A DNA stretch of 64,000 nt from positions 24,848 through 88,847 of the forward strand of contig DASXRQ010000166.1 of the NCBI GenBank assembly GCA_036506495.1, written 5' to 3'. The DNA is from DASXRC01 sp036506495 (GTDB lineage: Bacteria > Actinomycetota > Actinomycetes > Mycobacteriales > Micromonosporaceae). Position 1 is the first letter of the stretch; every line of letters starts with the position of its first letter. Shown here one piece after another: positions 17,870 to 26,876 of the stretch. A model generated the notes under the pieces. That model saw only the letters and a program-made list of their open reading frames with translations. It made no database searches and was not told the DNA's origin. The position numbers and the translations under genes are program-made.

Positions 17870-18180
17870 ATGCGGGACAAAACGACCGAGGGGTACGAAG
17901 CGGTCGCGGCCGACGTCGACGGTCTCCTGCGCAACAGCTCCGGCTACTACCTGGCGGAGCCCGACCCACTCGAGCGTTGGTCGCCGCCATCCGGCGCGAA
18001 CGCGGGCGCACACTGTCCGAGCTCGCCGAGGCAGGCAACGCGCTGAGCCGCGTCGCCGATATGGCCAGGCTCGGCAGCCGCCGGATGGCGCAGAGTCCGA
18101 TCGCCTCGTACCGCGGGCGGCAGGTCGGCACGTTCGAGCAGGTTGTGGACGTCAGCGCCCGCCCGGACGGTGGCCACTAG
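17870..18180 (+). pseudogene. Possible frameshifted small gene in a decayed intergenic region
   Basis: Between the membrane protein (ends 17679) and the ligase (starts 18244) there is no intact gene. From ATG 17870 one frame reads MRDKTTEGYEAVAADVDGLL and on to DPLER. The neighbouring frame then continues LVAAIRRERGRTLSELAEAG through to a TAG at 18178. Restoring one base near 17977 would join them into a coherent ~103-residue charged protein of unknown family. On the minus strand, 17852-17740 reads LREYPRARFLTLDAAM and VVDELHRD, loosely like an ATP-binding DUF4143 fragment. I read the region as gene remnants; a sequencing error is the alternative. Confidence 0.35.
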
Positions 18181-18243
18181 GGTATGCGCGAAGATGGCGG
18201 CGGGCGGGCCACACCGGAGGGCGCCCGGTGGGAGGTGACGAGC

Positions 18244-20208
18244 GTGGTCGATGTGCTCTGGCGGCCGCCGGACGACGTGCTCCAGCGGTCGCGGATGGGC
18301 GACTTCATCCGCTGGCTACGCACCGAGCGCGGGCTGAGCGTCGACACGTACGCCGACCTCTGGCAGTGGTCAGTCGACGACCTGCCCGCGTTCTGGCGCT
18401 CGATCTGGGATTACTTCCAGGTGCTGGCGCGCACCGACCCGGACACGGTGGTGACCGGCGCCATGCCGGGCACGCGCTGGTTTCCCGGCGCGACCCTGAA
18501 CTACGCCGAGCACGTGCTGCGCATGCCCGGCGTCGCGGCCGACGAGCCGATCGTGCTGGCGTACTCCCAGACCAGGGACCCGGTCACCCTCACCGCCGCC
18601 GAGCTGCGCGAGCAGGTACGCCGCGTGCGTGCCGGACTTCGCCGGCTCGGTGTCGGCCGCGGCGACCGCGTGGCCGCGTACGCCCCGAACATCCCCGAGA
18701 CCTTCGTGCTCATGCTCGCGGCGGCCAGCCTCGGTGCGGTCTTCTCCTCGTGCGCGCCCGAGTTCGGCACCCGCAGCGTGACCGACCGGTGGCGCCAGAT
18801 CGAGCCCACCGTGCTCGTGGCCGTGGGCGGGTATCGGTACGGAGACAAGTCGGTCGACCGCCGAGCCGAGGTGTCCGCGATCCGCGAGGCGCTGCCCTCC
18901 CTCGTCCACGTCGTGGCTCTGTCCTATCTGGACGACGACGCCGAAGTGCCCGGCGCGACGGCTACGTGGGCGGAGGTCGCGGCCGACACCGACGAGCCGC
19001 TCGCGTTCGACCCGGTGCCGTTCGACCACCCGCTGTACGTGCTCTACTCGTCCGGCACGACCGGGCTGCCCAAGCCGATCGTGCACGGGCACGGCGGCAT
19101 CCTGCTCGAGCACCTGAAGATGCTGGCCTTGCACCACGATCTCGGGCCCGGTGACCGCTTCTTTTGGTTCACGACCACCGGCTGGATGATGTGGAACTTC
19201 CTGGTCTCCGCCCCGGCGGTGGGTGCGGCGATCGTCCTCTACGACGGCAACCCGGGCCATCCCGACCTCGGGGCGCTGTGGCGGCTGGCGGCCGAGGCCG
19301 GGATGACGTTCTTCGGCACGTCCGCGCCGTACCTGCTCGCGTGTCGCAAGGCCGGCGTCGTGCCGCGGGAGATCGCGGACCTGTCCGCGCTGCGCGGCGT
19401 CGGATCGACAGGTGCGCCGCTGCCGCCGGAGGGCTTCCGCTGGGTGTACGCCGCGGTCGGCGACCGGCTGCAACTGCAGTCCCTGTCCGGCGGGACCGAC
19501 GTGTGCACCGGCTTCGTGGGGTCCGCGCCGTTGCTGCCGGTGTACGAGGGCGAGATCGCGTGCCGGTGCCTGGGTGCCCGCGTGGAGGCGTACGACCCGT
19601 CCGGGCGGCCCGTCATCGGGCAGCTCGGCGAGCTGGTCATCACCGCGCCGATGCCGAGCATGCCCGTCGGCTTCTGGGGCGACACCGACGGCTCGCGGTA
19701 CCGCGAGGCGTACTTCGACGTCTACCCCGGTGTGTGGCGGCACGGCGACTGGATCACGATCACGGATCGCGGCACCTGCGTGATCACCGGCCGGTCGGAC
19801 GCGACGCTCAACCGGGGCGGCGTGCGGCTGGGCACGAGCGAGTTCTACTCGGTGGTCGAGGGGCTGGACGAGGTCGTCGACTCGGTCGTCGTGCACCTGG
19901 AGGACGCCGAGGGTGGGGCAGGCGAGCTCCTGCTGTTCGTCGTGCTCGCCGACGGCCTGACGCTCGACGACGCGCTGCGGGCGAAGATCGCCAAGGAGCT
20001 ACGTACGGCGCTCTCGCCGCGGCACGTCCCCGACGAGATCTACCAGGTGCGGGCCGTGCCCCGGACACTGTCCGCGAAGAAGCTCGAGGTCCCGGTAAAG
20101 AAGATCCTCACCGGCACGCCGGTGGACGCCGCCGCAGCCAAGGGCGCGCTGGTCAACCCGGAGTCGCTGACCGCGTTCGAGCGGCTGGCCCAGGAACGGC
20201 TCTCCTAG
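18244..20208 (+). CDS. aacS: Acetoacetate-CoA ligase
   Basis: A 654-residue ANL-superfamily enzyme activating acetoacetate to acetoacetyl-CoA with ATP. The GTG at 18244 has GGGAGG 8 bp upstream; an ATG at 18184 would add 20 unfamilylike residues. Visible are TRWFPGATLNYAEHVLR, which is typical of acetoacetyl-/acetyl-CoA synthetases, the AMP-binding YSSGTTGLPKPIVHGHGG, TGWMMWNFLVSAP, GSTGAPLPPEGF, SGGTDVCTGF, and the C-terminal NRGGVRLGTSEFYSVVE with the late lysine segment PRTLSAKKLEVPVKKIL. Length fits AacS (about 650 aa). It stands alone; the convergent TIGR03089 gene shares an adenylate-forming-like N-domain. Confidence 0.93.
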   Translation: MVDVLWRPPDDVLQRSRMGDFIRWLRTERGLSVDTYADLWQWSVDDLPAFWRSIWDYFQVLARTDPDTVVTGAMPGTRWFPGATLNYAEHVLRMPGVAADEPIVLAYSQTRDPVTLTAAELREQVRRVRAGLRRLGVGRGDRVAAYAPNIPETFVLMLAAASLGAVFSSCAPEFGTRSVTDRWRQIEPTVLVAVGGYRYGDKSVDRRAEVSAIREALPSLVHVVALSYLDDDAEVPGATATWAEVAADTDEPLAFDPVPFDHPLYVLYSSGTTGLPKPIVHGHGGILLEHLKMLALHHDLGPGDRFFWFTTTGWMMWNFLVSAPAVGAAIVLYDGNPGHPDLGALWRLAAEAGMTFFGTSAPYLLACRKAGVVPREIADLSALRGVGSTGAPLPPEGFRWVYAAVGDRLQLQSLSGGTDVCTGFVGSAPLLPVYEGEIACRCLGARVEAYDPSGRPVIGQLGELVITAPMPSMPVGFWGDTDGSRYREAYFDVYPGVWRHGDWITITDRGTCVITGRSDATLNRGGVRLGTSEFYSVVEGLDEVVDSVVVHLEDAEGGAGELLLFVVLADGLTLDDALRAKIAKELRTALSPRHVPDEIYQVRAVPRTLSAKKLEVPVKKILTGTPVDAAAAKGALVNPESLTAFERLAQERLS

Positions 20209-20228
20209 CCTTCTCCTCGGCTCGCCTA

Positions 20229-20291
20229 GCCCAACTTGGTCGAAGTCGGGCGGTCGGGGCCGCGCAACCCGCCAACTTCGACGAAGTTGCG
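20229..20291. repeat. Tandem hairpin repeat, copy C (CAACTT/AAGTTG variant)
   Basis: Two hairpins lie between convergent stops. The first has arms GCCCAACTT (20229-20237) and AAGTCGGGC (20243-20251). The second has arms CAACTTC (20273-20279) and GAAGTTG (20283-20289). The layout equals the pair at 52506-52574, but each stem carries C-G to T-A changes on both sides. It is well placed as a bidirectional terminator. Confidence 0.7.
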
Positions 20292-20302
20292 GAGTGGGCC
20301 AC

Positions 20303-21022
20303 TCAGGCCAGCGTGACCGCGACCTTCTCGGCGGCCATCCGGTCGGCCAACTTCACTCGGTCCAGGCTTCCACATAGGACGGTGGAGGCGCCGGCCGCGA
20401 GGGGCGCGAGCAGCCAGTCCAGCGGGTCGGGGTGGGCGTCGGCGTCGACGAGCACCCGGGCGCCCGGCTCGACCCCGAGCTCGGCCGCGCGCTCGAGCGC
20501 CGCCTGACACAGTTCCGCGTGCGAGGTGGGGCCACTCGCCGTGGCCACGTCGCTGCCCGCGACCGGGGCGTACGGCGTGAACCGGTCGCCGTACGCGCGC
20601 ACCTCGACCACGTAGTCGGCGAAGCCGTCGGGCACCTCGGCGAGCGGGGCGGCGAACGGGGCGAGCGCCAGTGCATACCGTTCCGCCGCCGGCCACCCGT
20701 CGGCCTCGGCCACGCGGTCGGGACCGGCGAAGACCACCTCGACCGGCTGGCCTTGCTCACCCAGAGTGATCCCAGCGTTCCAACACCCGAGCAGCACGGC
20801 CGCGGTCTGCCAATGCGGCGGTAGCAGCACCGCGGCGCGATCGCCGGTGCCGAGCCCACAGCCGTCCACCAGGAGGTTCGCGGTCTTCGCCACCCAGTTG
20901 TCCAGCGTCGCGCCGGACAGCTCGGTCCGTTCGCCGATCGCATCGTCGTACCACGTGAGCAGCGGCCGGGCCGGGTCGGCCGCGACGGCCGCCGCGAACA
21001 ACTCACCGACGGTGTTCGCCAT
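20303..21022 (-). CDS. TIGR03089 family protein
   Basis: A 239-residue actinobacterial protein of the TIGR03089 family, starting at the ATG ending at 21022 (MANTVGELFAAAVAADPARPLLTWYDD). It resembles the N-terminal part of AMP-binding acyl-adenylate enzymes (the DAIGERTELSGATLDNWVAKTANLL and GDRAAVLLPPHWQTAAVLLGCWNAG segments). It lacks the SGTTG adenylation loop and the C-terminal lid, so it is probably not a ligase. By family knowledge its function is unknown, and it commonly lies near rhamnose/mannose sugar genes and LytR-CpsA-Psr genes. Here it is divergent from a glycosyltransferase. Confidence 0.9.
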   Translation of the reverse strand: MANTVGELFAAAVAADPARPLLTWYDDAIGERTELSGATLDNWVAKTANLLVDGCGLGTGDRAAVLLPPHWQTAAVLLGCWNAGITLGEQGQPVEVVFAGPDRVAEADGWPAAERYALALAPFAAPLAEVPDGFADYVVEVRAYGDRFTPYAPVAGSDVATASGPTSHAELCQAALERAAELGVEPGARVLVDADAHPDPLDWLLAPLAAGASTVLCGSLDRVKLADRMAAEKVAVTLA

Positions 21023-21074
21023 GTCGGCGACTGTACCGGCGAAAGATGGCCCCGTGGCCGACGCGTCGCAGACC

Positions 21075-21102
21075 TTGGCGCGTGGTCGGGGCGGCGTAGG
21101 CT
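21075..21102 (+). promoter_or_regulatory. Promoter for the glycosyltransferase gene
   Basis: TTGGCG (21075-21080) and TAGGCT (21097-21102) with a 16-bp spacer. They would give a leader of about 50 nt ending in a GAGGAG ribosome site before GTG 21159. Confidence 0.5.
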
Positions 21103-21158
21103 GAATCAGTGACGCTCCGCACACCGTCACGCCCCTGTCGCCCCCGAGGAGTAGCTCA

Positions 21159-22304
21159 GTGACCGCCGCCCGTCCCACCCGCGTACTCGTTGACGCCACG
21201 AGTGTTCCCGCCGACCGTGGCGGCGTCGGCAGGTACGTGGACGGGCTGCTCGGCGCGCTCGGGAAGGTCGCTGGCAGCCAACTCGAGCTCGTCGTCGTGG
21301 CGCAGCGCACCGACCACGAGCGATATGCGCGAATGCTGCCCAGTGCCGAGGTGATCGGTGCGCCGGCCGCGGTGGCGCACCGGCCGGCCCGGCTCGCCTG
21401 GGAGCAGACCGGCCTGCCGCTGCTCGCGCAGCAGGTCGGCGCGAGGGTGCTGCACTCGCCGTTCTACACCTGCCCGCTGCGTGCCGCGTGCCCGGTGACC
21501 GTGACCGTGCACGACGCGACGTTCTTCACCGAGCCTGAGCACTACGACAAGTCCCGCCGGACGTTCTTCCGCAGCGCGATCAAGACCTCGTTGCGCCGGG
21601 CCGCGCGGGTGATCGTGCCCAGCAAGGCGACCAGGGACGAGCTCATCCGGCTGCTGGACGCCGACCCGACCACGATCGACGTGGCGTACCACGGGGTGGA
21701 TCACGTGGCGTTCCACGCGCCGAGCGAGGAGGAGAAGGCCCGGGTCCGTGCGCGGCTGGGCCTCGGCGGCAGCACGTACATCGCCTTCCTCGGCGCGAAG
21801 GAGCCGCGCAAGAACGTGCCGAACCTCGTCCGGGGCTGGGCGCTCGCGGTGGCGGACCGATCGGATCCGCCGGCGCTGGTGATCGCCGGCGGTCAGGGCC
21901 ACGACGACGAGATCGACCGCGCCGTGGCCGAGGTCCCGGCGCACCTCCGCCTGCTCCGGCCGGGATATCTCCGGTACGCCGATTTGCCGGGATTCCTCGG
22001 CGGCGCGCTCGTCGCGGCGTACCCCTCGTACGGGGAAGGTTTCGGGCTGCCCATTCTCGAGGCGATGGCGTGCGCCGCGCCGGTCCTGACCACCCCGCGC
22101 CTGTCGCTGCCCGAGGTGGGTGGCGACGCGGTCGCGTACACCAGTGAGGCACCCGAACAGATCGCCGCGGACCTTGCCGCCCTGCTGGACGACGAGCCCC
22201 GCAGGCTGGCGCTCGCCAAGGCCGGCTTCGACCGGGCGAAGGAGTTCACCTGGGAGTCCAGCGCCGAGGTCCACATTGCGGCCTGGAACCGGGCGTCCGG
22301 CTGA
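21159..22304 (+). CDS. Glycosyltransferase family 1 (GT4-type)
   Basis: A 381-residue GT-B retaining glycosyltransferase. The N-domain begins RVLVDATSVPADRGGVGRYV, the usual acceptor-side glycine loop. The C-domain shows AFLGAKEPRKNVPNLVRGWALA, LVIAGGQGHDDEI, RLLRPGYLRYADLPGFLGGA and the nucleotide-sugar motif YPSYGEGFGLPILEAMACAAPVL. There are no membrane segments, so it probably acts at the inner face of the membrane. It is followed after 66 bp by a GDP-mannose pyrophosphorylase gene, which makes a mannosyl or related donor plausible. In mycobacteria the equivalent position near the GDP-mannose gene is held by the rhamnosyltransferase wbbL. The acceptor cannot be read from sequence. Confidence 0.9.
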   Translation: MTAARPTRVLVDATSVPADRGGVGRYVDGLLGALGKVAGSQLELVVVAQRTDHERYARMLPSAEVIGAPAAVAHRPARLAWEQTGLPLLAQQVGARVLHSPFYTCPLRAACPVTVTVHDATFFTEPEHYDKSRRTFFRSAIKTSLRRAARVIVPSKATRDELIRLLDADPTTIDVAYHGVDHVAFHAPSEEEKARVRARLGLGGSTYIAFLGAKEPRKNVPNLVRGWALAVADRSDPPALVIAGGQGHDDEIDRAVAEVPAHLRLLRPGYLRYADLPGFLGGALVAAYPSYGEGFGLPILEAMACAAPVLTTPRLSLPEVGGDAVAYTSEAPEQIAADLAALLDDEPRRLALAKAGFDRAKEFTWESSAEVHIAAWNRASG

Positions 22305-22370
22305 GTTGGCTGGCCCTCGCTCCGCTCGGGCGGCGCCGCGGCGCTTGCTGAGCTGCGGCATGATGGTCCG

Positions 22371-23468
22371 ATGCTCTACGCCGTCGTGCTGGCGGGAGGC
22401 AGCGGTACCCGACTGTGGCCGCTGTCGCGCGCCGGCAACCCGAAGTTCCTGCACCCGCTGACCGGCACCGCAGCCTCGCTGCTGCAAGCGACCGTTCAGC
22501 GGGTCGCTCCGCTCTCCTCCGCGGAGCGGACCTTCGTGGTGACCGGCGTGGCGCACGCGGCCGCGGTGGCCCGGCAGCTCCCCGGTGTTCCGGAGGCGAA
22601 CATCCTGGTCGAGCCGTCGCCGCGCGACTCCTGTGCGGCGATCGCGCTGGCGACGGCGGTGATCGCGCATCGCGATCGCACCGCCGTGATCGGCTCGTTC
22701 GCCGCGGACCACCTGATCGCCGACCGGGCACGGTTCGTGGACGTCATCCGCGAGGCCGTCACCGGCGCGGAGCGCGGCCTGCTGATGACCGTCGGCATCA
22801 CCCCGACGCGGCCGGAGACCGGCTACGGGTACCTGCAGTGTGGCGACGCCATCGACGGCCGGATCCGCAGGGTCGAGGAGTTCAAGGAGAAGCCGCCTCC
22901 CGACGTGGCCGCCGCGTACGTCGAGTCGGGGCGCCACCTCTGGAACGCCAGCATGTTCTTCTGGCGCGTGGACGCGTTCCTCGCCGAGCTGGCGCGTCAG
23001 CGCCCGGCGATGCACGACGCCGTGACCGCGATCGCGGCCGCCTGGGACACCGACCGCCGGGAGGCGGTGCTCGGCGAGTTGTGGCCCGCGCTGCCCAAGA
23101 TTTCCGTGGACTACGCGGTGATGGAGGGCGCGGCCGCGGCCGGCCTCGTGGCGACCGTGCCCGGCGACTTCGGCTGGAACGACATCGGTGACTTCCACAC
23201 CCTCGGCGATGTGCTGCCCGCCGACGCGGACGGCAACGTGGTCGTCGGCGCCGAAACCGAGGCAGAAAAGCCGGGCGTGCTGTTGCGCGACTGCACCCGG
23301 CTCGTGGCCGTGCCCCAGTCGGGCCGGCTGCTGGCCGCCCTGGGGGTGCGCGACCTGATCGTGGTGGACACTCCGGACGTCGTGCTCGTCTGCCCGCGGG
23401 ACCGGGCACAGGACGTGAAGGCGCTCGTCGACGAGCTCAAGGAGCGTGGCGACCAGGACCACGTATGA
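22371..23468 (+). CDS. Mannose-1-phosphate guanylyltransferase
   Basis: A 365-residue nucleotidyltransferase making GDP-mannose from GTP and mannose-1-phosphate. The pyrophosphorylase signature VVLAGGSGTRLWPLSRAGNPKF is at the N-terminus. It is followed by EPSPRDSCAAIALA, FAADHLI, PTRPETGYGYLQ and VEEFKEKP, and WNASMFFWRVDAFL, all typical of mannose-1-phosphate guanylyltransferases. It lacks the C-terminal isomerase domain of bifunctional enzymes; manA is separate at 51350. There is no strong ribosome site before ATG 22371, while CATGAT at 22359 could serve as a -10 box, so the mRNA may be leaderless. Just upstream (about 22314-22340) lies CTCGCTCCGCTCGG, reminiscent of the GCGAGCG repeat at 38081. 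Confidence 0.93.
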   Translation: MLYAVVLAGGSGTRLWPLSRAGNPKFLHPLTGTAASLLQATVQRVAPLSSAERTFVVTGVAHAAAVARQLPGVPEANILVEPSPRDSCAAIALATAVIAHRDRTAVIGSFAADHLIADRARFVDVIREAVTGAERGLLMTVGITPTRPETGYGYLQCGDAIDGRIRRVEEFKEKPPPDVAAAYVESGRHLWNASMFFWRVDAFLAELARQRPAMHDAVTAIAAAWDTDRREAVLGELWPALPKISVDYAVMEGAAAAGLVATVPGDFGWNDIGDFHTLGDVLPADADGNVVVGAETEAEKPGVLLRDCTRLVAVPQSGRLLAALGVRDLIVVDTPDVVLVCPRDRAQDVKALVDELKERGDQDHV

Positions 23469-23726
23469 CCGGACCGGCGCCTGATGGCCGAGCACGCCGA
23501 AGCCCGGGCAGCACCTCCGCGGAGATTAAGGGCCGCGGACCCTCGTGGTGGCTGCCCGGGCTGCGGCATGACCTCCCCGGTCCCAAGTGGTGCCCAGCAT
23601 GCCGGTCGCTCGGCCCTAGCGTCGAGGACTTTCAGCCAGCGCCGAAAGACACAGGTCGCACACTCTCGGTATCGTGCATGGGCGCCGGGCGCCCACCCCC
23701 TCCGCCCCGGCGTCGGGAGCGCGACG

Positions 23727-24731
23727 ATGCTGAGGATCATCTTCTCCGGCGAGGATGTCGCACACACCCGCGTGGCGCCGGCGGCAGACCCCGTCTGGGA
23801 GCTCGTGCTGAGTCTGCACCTGCTTCAGGGCGGCGGCGCCGATCCGGCGCTGTCCGGGTGGCGGCGCCGCGTCGCGGCGACCCTGCACCGCGACGGGCTC
23901 GCCGAGCAGATGCGGCTCCTGCTCGCCCTCAATCCCCCGCGCGGATACTTTCCGGACTTCCTCACCCCGTACGACAGCGTCGCCGGGCTGGGCGCCGGTC
24001 TGGAGGCGATCCGTTCGACGCCCACGCGGCTCCTGCACCGCGATCTGGGCATCCTCGCCGCGGACAACGCGCTGCCGAGAGAGGCGACCGCCCTGGCCCG
24101 CGGTGAGGCCGACACGGTACGGCACCTGACCTCCTCGATGGAGCGCTACCTCGACCTCGCCCTGGGCCCGGTCTGGGACCGGGTCCAGGCGGCCGTCGAA
24201 TCCGATCGCGCGCGCCGGGCCCGCGCCCTGCTCGACGGTGGCGCGGACGGCCTGCTTGCCAGCCTTCGGCCCACCATCCGGTGGGATGGCAGCGTCCTGG
24301 ACATACCGAACTATCCGGCCGACCGCGAGCTCGAACTGCAGGGTCGGGGACTGCTGCTCGTCCCGTCGTTCTTCTGCGCGCGTACTCCCGTCGCCCTGCT
24401 CGACCCCAACCTGCCGCCGGTGCTCGTCTATCCGGCGGAGCGGCTCGGCCGGCCGCAGCCGTCCGGGGCCGCGCTGGCGGAGCGGGCGGCTGGCACCGGC
24501 CGGGATGCGCTGGGAGCGCTCCTGGGCCGGACCCGGGCGAACGTGCTCGAGGTTGCCGCGGACGGCTGCTCCACCGGCGAGATAGCCCGCCGGCTCCGCA
24601 TCTCGCCGGCCGCGGCGAGCCAGCACACGACCGTGCTCCGCAACGCCGGACTGTTGGTGAGCCATCGCCACCGCAACACGGTCCTGCACACCCTCACCCC
24701 GCTCGGGCGGGCGATGCTCAATGGTGGCTGA
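23727..24731 (+). CDS. ArsR-type winged-helix transcriptional regulator
   Basis: A 334-residue protein starting at ATG 23727 (MLRIIFSGEDVAHTRVAPAADPVWELVLSLHLL). The middle ~200 residues are a conserved but uncharacterised actinobacterial regulator region. The C-terminal ~80 residues are a winged helix (RANVLEVAADGCSTGEIARRLRISPAAASQHTTVLRNAGLLVSHRHRN), so the DNA-binding domain is at the C-terminus. There are no metal-binding cysteine pairs, so a metal sensor is unlikely. The 258-bp region upstream holds no recognisable gene. Its 3' end overlaps the convergent fbiB stop by 14 bp. The regulon is unknown. Confidence 0.85.
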   Translation: MLRIIFSGEDVAHTRVAPAADPVWELVLSLHLLQGGGADPALSGWRRRVAATLHRDGLAEQMRLLLALNPPRGYFPDFLTPYDSVAGLGAGLEAIRSTPTRLLHRDLGILAADNALPREATALARGEADTVRHLTSSMERYLDLALGPVWDRVQAAVESDRARRARALLDGGADGLLASLRPTIRWDGSVLDIPNYPADRELELQGRGLLLVPSFFCARTPVALLDPNLPPVLVYPAERLGRPQPSGAALAERAAGTGRDALGALLGRTRANVLEVAADGCSTGEIARRLRISPAAASQHTTVLRNAGLLVSHRHRNTVLHTLTPLGRAMLNGG

Positions 24732-25848
24732 ACAGCCGCACCATGACCACCGGCCGACCATTGGCGGCGGTCACGGCCGGGTCGGGCCGGCTTGCCAGCC
24801 CCTCGGCGGCGAGCGCGGCGCGCAGCCGCTGGACGTCCATGCCGAGACGGACCGCGGCTGCCACGTCACCCGCGGTCGCGGTGCAGGCCACCGCCTGCCC
24901 GCCCGCCAGCACCTGGAAGGTCGCCTCGGTGCCCGAGGCCGCGAGCGCGACCGCGCGGTCGACGGCCGCGACATCGAGCGCCCCGGGCGCAGCCGGCGCC
25001 CGCGGCCCAGCGTCGCCCTCGACCCGCGGCTCGGCCGCCGTCGGGTCCTCGGGCAGCATGGCCGCCGCCCGCAGGCCCGCCGCCCGCGCCTCCGCCGTGC
25101 CCTGCGAGAACAGGTCCTGGTCCGCGGGTCGCACCAGCGCCGCCGCCCCCTCGCCATCACCATCGGCACCTGCTACGCCGGCGAGATAGCCCCGGACGAC
25201 CGCCACCGGCACCTGGTCGGTCTTGCCCTTGACCAGCTCACCGGCGGCGGCCAGCTCGTCGATCACGGCCATCTGGGTCAGATGCAACTCGTTGCCGTAC
25301 GGGTCGATCTCGCCGCGGTGGTCGCGCAGGCCCGCGATTCCCGCGGCGCCGAGCGCCACGTCGGTCAGCCCGTTCCGCCACGGCCGGCCCATCGTGTCGG
25401 ACACCACCACCGCGACATCCAGCCCGTGCCGCTCCCGCAGGGCCTGCCGCAACGCCCGAGCGGAGGCGTCCGGATCCTTCGGCAGCAGCACCAGCCGCGT
25501 GCGTTCCACATTGGACGCATCTACACCCGCCGAGGCCATGACGAAGCCGTGGTGCGTCTGCACGATCCGGGTGTGCCCGCGGCGCGCGACCTCACGGGCG
25601 CTTTCCGCGGTGAGCACCTCGTCGCGGGCGACGACGCGGTCCGGCCCGTCCTGGGGTACGTCGACGAGGCGACCCTCGGCCTTGGACACGATCTTGCTGG
25701 TCACTACCAGCACGTCCCCGTCTTCGAGCCATGGCGCCGCCGTGGCGATCAGGCTCGCGAGATCGGCGCCGGGTTGCACCTCGCCGATCCCGCGCACCGG
25801 CAGGACCCGTAGGCCGTCGTTGGGAGGGCCGGCCACCGGGCCGCTCAC
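24718..25848 (-). CDS. fbiB: Coenzyme F420-0:L-glutamate ligase, lacking the FbiB nitroreductase domain
   Basis: A 376-residue protein whose first ~245 residues match CofE/FbiB: LVVTSKIVSKAEGR, RIVQTHHGFVMASAGVDASN, LLPKDPDASARALR, VVVSDTMGRPWRNGLTDVALG and DPYGNEL. It adds L-glutamates to F420-0. Mycobacterial FbiB (~448 aa) also has a C-terminal FMN nitroreductase domain. Here only ~130 residues follow, Ala/Pro-rich and then LDVAAVDRAVALAASGTEATFQVLAGG, without a recognisable FMN-binding core. The GTG start overlaps the fbiA stop by 4 bp (GTGA), so translation is probably coupled. The 3' end overlaps the convergent regulator. Confidence 0.9.
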   Translation of the reverse strand: MSGPVAGPPNDGLRVLPVRGIGEVQPGADLASLIATAAPWLEDGDVLVVTSKIVSKAEGRLVDVPQDGPDRVVARDEVLTAESAREVARRGHTRIVQTHHGFVMASAGVDASNVERTRLVLLPKDPDASARALRQALRERHGLDVAVVVSDTMGRPWRNGLTDVALGAAGIAGLRDHRGEIDPYGNELHLTQMAVIDELAAAGELVKGKTDQVPVAVVRGYLAGVAGADGDGEGAAALVRPADQDLFSQGTAEARAAGLRAAAMLPEDPTAAEPRVEGDAGPRAPAAPGALDVAAVDRAVALAASGTEATFQVLAGGQAVACTATAGDVAAAVRLGMDVQRLRAALAAEGLASRPDPAVTAANGRPVVMVRLFSHH

Positions 25849-26816
25849 CGGGCCAGCTCCAGCGCGGCGCGCACGATCGCTGCAGTTGCGTCCTCATCGG
25901 ACATCCACAGTGGAATGCTACGGACCGTCACGCCTGGCACGTCGGTGGCCGAGTCCACGGTGTCCACGAGCCAGCCGTCGAGCAGCCCGTCGGCGGCTCG
26001 CGAGCCGTAGAGCGCGCCCACGCCGGCCGCCGTGCACGGGACCCCGATCGCGGCCAGGCATCGGTCGGCCATGCCGCGCACCGGCGTGCCACCGATGATC
26101 GGGGAGACGCCGACCACGGGGGCGCGCCCGGCGGCGACCGCATCCCGCAGGCCGGGTACGGCCAGTACGGGTGCGATGCTGACCACCGGGTTGCTCGGCG
26201 CCACGAGCACGACGTCCGCGGCGGCCAGCGCATCCAGTACGGCCGGTGTGGGCTTGGCCGACTCGGCGCCGACAAACACGAAGCGGCTCGCGGGCAGCTC
26301 GGCGCGGTGGCGGACCCACCACTCCTGAAAGTGGATCGCGCGCTGACCGTCGCCGTCCTCGGCCGGCACCACAACGTGTGTCTCGAGCCGGTCGTCGGTT
26401 GCCGGCAGCAGGCGGACGCCCGGCCGCCAGCGCGCGCACAGCGCCTCGGTCACGGCCGAGAGCGGGTAGCCGGCATTGAGCATGGTCGTGCGGACCAGGT
26501 GTGTGGCGATGTCCCGGTCGCCGAGCGCGAACCAGCTCGGCTCCGCCCCGTACGCCGCGAGCTCCTCGCGGACCGTCCACGTCTCGTCGACCCGTCCCCA
26601 GCCGCGTTCCCGGTCGGCCGCGCCGCCGAGGGTGTACATGACGCTGTCCAGGTCGGGGCAGATCCGCAGTCCGTGCATGGTCACGTCGTCGCCGACGTTG
26701 ACCACCGCGGTCACCTCCGACGGCTCTCCCGCCTCCGCCGCCCTGCCCGCCACGGCTCGAACGCCGGTCAGGAAGCGTGCCCCACCTATGCCACCGGCCA
26801 GTACCACGATGCGCAT
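25845..26816 (-). CDS. fbiA: 2-phospho-L-lactate/phosphoenolpyruvate transferase (FbiA/CofD)
   Basis: A 323-residue enzyme that joins the lactyl/enolpyruvyl diphosphoguanosine donor to FO, giving (dehydro-)F420-0. Diagnostic segments are the N-terminal VVLAGGIGGARFLTGV, VVNVGDDVTMHGLRICPDLDSVMYTLGG, ALGDRDIATHLVRTTML, VVLVAPSNPVVSIAPVLAVPG, and VVGVSPIIGGTPVRGMADRCL. The ATG ends at 26816; frames further upstream belong to the opposite-strand membrane gene. It is the first gene of fbiA-fbiB, and fbiC lies 1 kb away on the other strand, so the three known F420 genes are clustered here. Confidence 0.96.
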   Translation of the reverse strand: MRIVVLAGGIGGARFLTGVRAVAGRAAEAGEPSEVTAVVNVGDDVTMHGLRICPDLDSVMYTLGGAADRERGWGRVDETWTVREELAAYGAEPSWFALGDRDIATHLVRTTMLNAGYPLSAVTEALCARWRPGVRLLPATDDRLETHVVVPAEDGDGQRAIHFQEWWVRHRAELPASRFVFVGAESAKPTPAVLDALAAADVVLVAPSNPVVSIAPVLAVPGLRDAVAAGRAPVVGVSPIIGGTPVRGMADRCLAAIGVPCTAAGVGALYGSRAADGLLDGWLVDTVDSATDVPGVTVRSIPLWMSDEDATAAIVRAALELAR

Positions 26817-26876
26817 GGCGCCCATCCTCGCGTACCACGTCGCGGGCGGCGGACTCGGACTGCCGCTAGGCTCACC

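Noticed and set aside
21156..23495. 779-codon antisense frame over the glycosyltransferase and GDP-mannose genes
   Set aside because: Shadow of real genes; no recognisable protein sequence.
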